Assembly: GCF_946415235.1 (NCBI RefSeq)
Contig: NZ_CAMKRR010000025.1
Coordinates: 1 to 33,593 of the forward strand
Reading direction: 5' to 3'
Length of the DNA: 33,593 bases
Source of the DNA: an uncultured Ruminococcus sp.
GTDB taxonomy: Bacteria > Bacillota > Clostridia > Oscillospirales > Ruminococcaceae
Position numbers and translations under genes: made by a program. Of this stretch, positions 32,399 to 33,593 are shown piece after piece (position 1 is the first letter of the stretch; each line of letters starts with the position of its first letter). The notes under the pieces are model-generated. The model was not told the origin of the DNA. It saw only the letters and a list, made by a program, of their open reading frames with translations, and made no database searches.

Positions 32399-33262
32399 AT
32401 GGAACATAAAATATCTGACGATATCGTCAGCAAAGCTTCAAGGCAGATCATATGTACACCGAGCCCTTCTGCCAAAAATACCTTTTTTTATGTTCAGGAG
32501 GCAGGATACGCCGTAAAAGGCGAAGCCTCCGTTCAGCACAGAAATAACCTTGATTCATTCCTGATAGCTGCTGTTGTCGGCGGTTTTGGGGAACTGATGG
32601 TCGGTGATGATACATTTCATCTTATTAAAGGTGACTGCTTTTTTGTTGACTGCTGCCAGCCGTATTATTATAAAAGCTCTGAAGCAGAGCCGTGGGATCT
32701 ATTATGGATACACTTCAACGGAAGCACCTCTCAGCAGTATTATGATTTTTTCACTTCACAGTCAAAGGCTGTATTCAGACCACAGTTTTTTGACAGGGTC
32801 GTATCCGCTATCACCGAAATAATAGATATAAACGATGAAAAGCAGCCTGATGCGGAGATACTTAGCTCAAAGCTGATAGTTGATCTTCTTACAACAGCCC
32901 TGACCGTTAATCAGAACGATCAGCAGTTCGATTCTGCTTTGAAGCAGAAGCTCCTTTCTGTACATAATTACATTGACGAACATTTCGCCGAAGATCTTTC
33001 TCTCGAAAAGCTTTCGTCACAGTTCTATATAAGCAAGTACTACCTTACAAGAGAATATAAGAGGATATACGGCAAAACTATCTTCCAGCACATAATAACC
33101 GCAAGGATAAACTACGGCAAGAAGCTGCTTCGTTTCTCGGATAAGACCGTCGAACAGATAGCTCATCTCTGCGGCTTCAACGATCAGAGCTATTTTGCAA
33201 GACAGTTCAAGAAATCTGAAAATCTGACCTGTTTTGCATACCGAAAAAAGTGGAGAGAATAA
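32399..33262 (+). CDS. AraC family transcriptional regulator
   Basis: 287 residues. A cupin-like sensing domain at about 45-130 (LIAAVVGGFGELMVGDDTFHLIKGDCFFVDCCQPYYY), then two helix-turn-helix units in the last 100 residues (LSLEKLSSQFYISKYYLTREYKRIYGKT and KTVEQIAHLCGFNDQSYFARQFKKSENLTCFAYRKK). Sugar-sensing regulators have this layout; the ligand is unknown. No sugar gene lies beside it in the window; ogg is upstream. SD AAAGGAG. Confidence 0.93.
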   Translation: MEHKISDDIVSKASRQIICTPSPSAKNTFFYVQEAGYAVKGEASVQHRNNLDSFLIAAVVGGFGELMVGDDTFHLIKGDCFFVDCCQPYYYKSSEAEPWDLLWIHFNGSTSQQYYDFFTSQSKAVFRPQFFDRVVSAITEIIDINDEKQPDAEILSSKLIVDLLTTALTVNQNDQQFDSALKQKLLSVHNYIDEHFAEDLSLEKLSSQFYISKYYLTREYKRIYGKTIFQHIITARINYGKKLLRFSDKTVEQIAHLCGFNDQSYFARQFKKSENLTCFAYRKKWRE

Positions 33263-33272
33263 TACATAAAAC

Positions 33273-33302
33273 AAAAAAGAGAGCGAAAGCTCTCTTTTTT
33301 TA
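33273..33302. terminator. Bidirectional terminator between the AraC gene and rnpB
   Basis: Stem AAAAAAGAGAGC with GCTCTCTTTTTT around a GAAA tetraloop, 11 bases beyond the AraC-family stop. The same hairpin with T run serves the converging RNase P RNA on the minus strand. Confidence 0.93.
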
Positions 33303-33593
33303 TGACCAGACCGATAAGCCGTGTTCTGTCGAGTGCGGTAATTTATCTACTCTTATCGTCGCCGATAAGCTCAAGCCGCCATTACTTGTTATCCGCCGAG
33401 CAGACGTTGAGATAACAAGCACCAATAGGCGTTGCATCGGATAGGGTTTACATAGCAGTACCGTCTCCGGCACTCTGGTGAGCTCTTACCTCGCCTTTCC
33501 ACCATCACCGTCATAGGACGGCAGTATATCTCTGTTGCACTTGCCCTAAGGTCGCCCTCGGCTGCCGTTAGCAGCTACCCTGCTCTGTGATGC
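33303..33593 (-). ncRNA. rnpB: RNase P RNA (class A-like), 5' part beyond the window
   Basis: Read on the minus strand the conserved blocks appear in order: TAGGGCAAGTGCAACAGAGA, then GTGGAAAGGCGAGGTAAGAGCTCACCAG (universal specificity-domain block), GTAAACCCTATCCG and, near the 3' end, ACAGAACACGGCTTATCGGTCTGGT, which matches the conserved 3' core. It is the catalytic RNA that trims the 5' leaders of tRNA precursors. The 5' part containing the P4 core start (GAAGTCCGGGCT type) lies to the right of the window, so the gene is partial here. A terminator follows at once. Confidence 0.95.

Noticed and set aside
1-33593. CRISPR arrays, insertion sequences, prophage or integrase genes
   Set aside because: No regularly spaced direct repeats, transposase or integrase reading frames or attachment-site pairs were seen, even next to the tRNA.

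Overview
The window looks like a piece of chromosome from a rumen or gut Ruminococcus-type Firmicute (Oscillospiraceae). The reasons are a secreted protein ending in a type I dockerin with the DAVDAS-style repeats typical of Ruminococcus, a beta-glucosidase-like GH3 enzyme with permuted domains, a YunB sporulation gene, a T-box before alaS, many consensus sigma-A promoters and strong Shine-Dalgarno sites. It reads as ordinary core chromosome: no insertion sequence, prophage or CRISPR array is visible. Most genes are on the minus strand.

Left end (1-1.9 kb): the 3' part of tRNA-Lys(UUU) with a terminator, then mtnN and a secreted cohesin-like/dockerin protein in one transcription unit. From about 13.4 kb down to 1.87 kb (minus) is a long head-to-tail run of ten genes: alaS (behind a T-box), a HIT protein, a phosphoribosyltransferase, comEC, holA, an RNase M5-like Toprim protein, an MBOAT acyltransferase, its DHHW-type partner, an SDR and a small membrane protein. 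Gaps are short or genes overlap, and I see no convincing internal terminator. Two members look catalytically altered: ComEC has a metallo-beta-lactamase domain without metal ligands, and the MBOAT/DHHW pair has lost signature histidines on both sides.

Centre (13.5-21.2 kb): yunB (plus), a methyltransferase and glmS (minus), then an envelope-associated operon resembling Bacillus subtilis ydjGHI. It consists of an SPFH protein with C-terminal zinc ribbons (YdjI-like), two tandem YdjG-like zinc-ribbon membrane proteins and a YdjH-like membrane protein that keeps the C-terminal tail but lacks the TPM domain. No pspA is next to it. A separate TPM-domain lipoprotein lies about 10 kb away, beside an ABC exporter. 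This operon is the best candidate here for an under-described system.

Right part (21.2-33.6 kb): a GH3 enzyme plus an ArsC/Spx-like protein; a reverse rubrerythrin plus a stand-alone NrdD-like glycyl-radical-domain protein, divergent from a Crp/Fnr regulator that has a perfect 16-bp palindrome in its leader; uppP; a PC4/YdbC-like protein; a DUF6514-like protein; a TPM lipoprotein, ABC exporter and small alarmone synthetase operon; ogg with an AraC-family regulator; and the 3' part of the RNase P RNA gene on the minus strand, cut by the window edge.

The only stretch over 300 bases without a coding gene (13110-13500) holds the alaS T-box leader, its promoter and the yunB upstream region. Starts given here were moved from the longest ORF to the codon supported by a ribosome binding site where needed.
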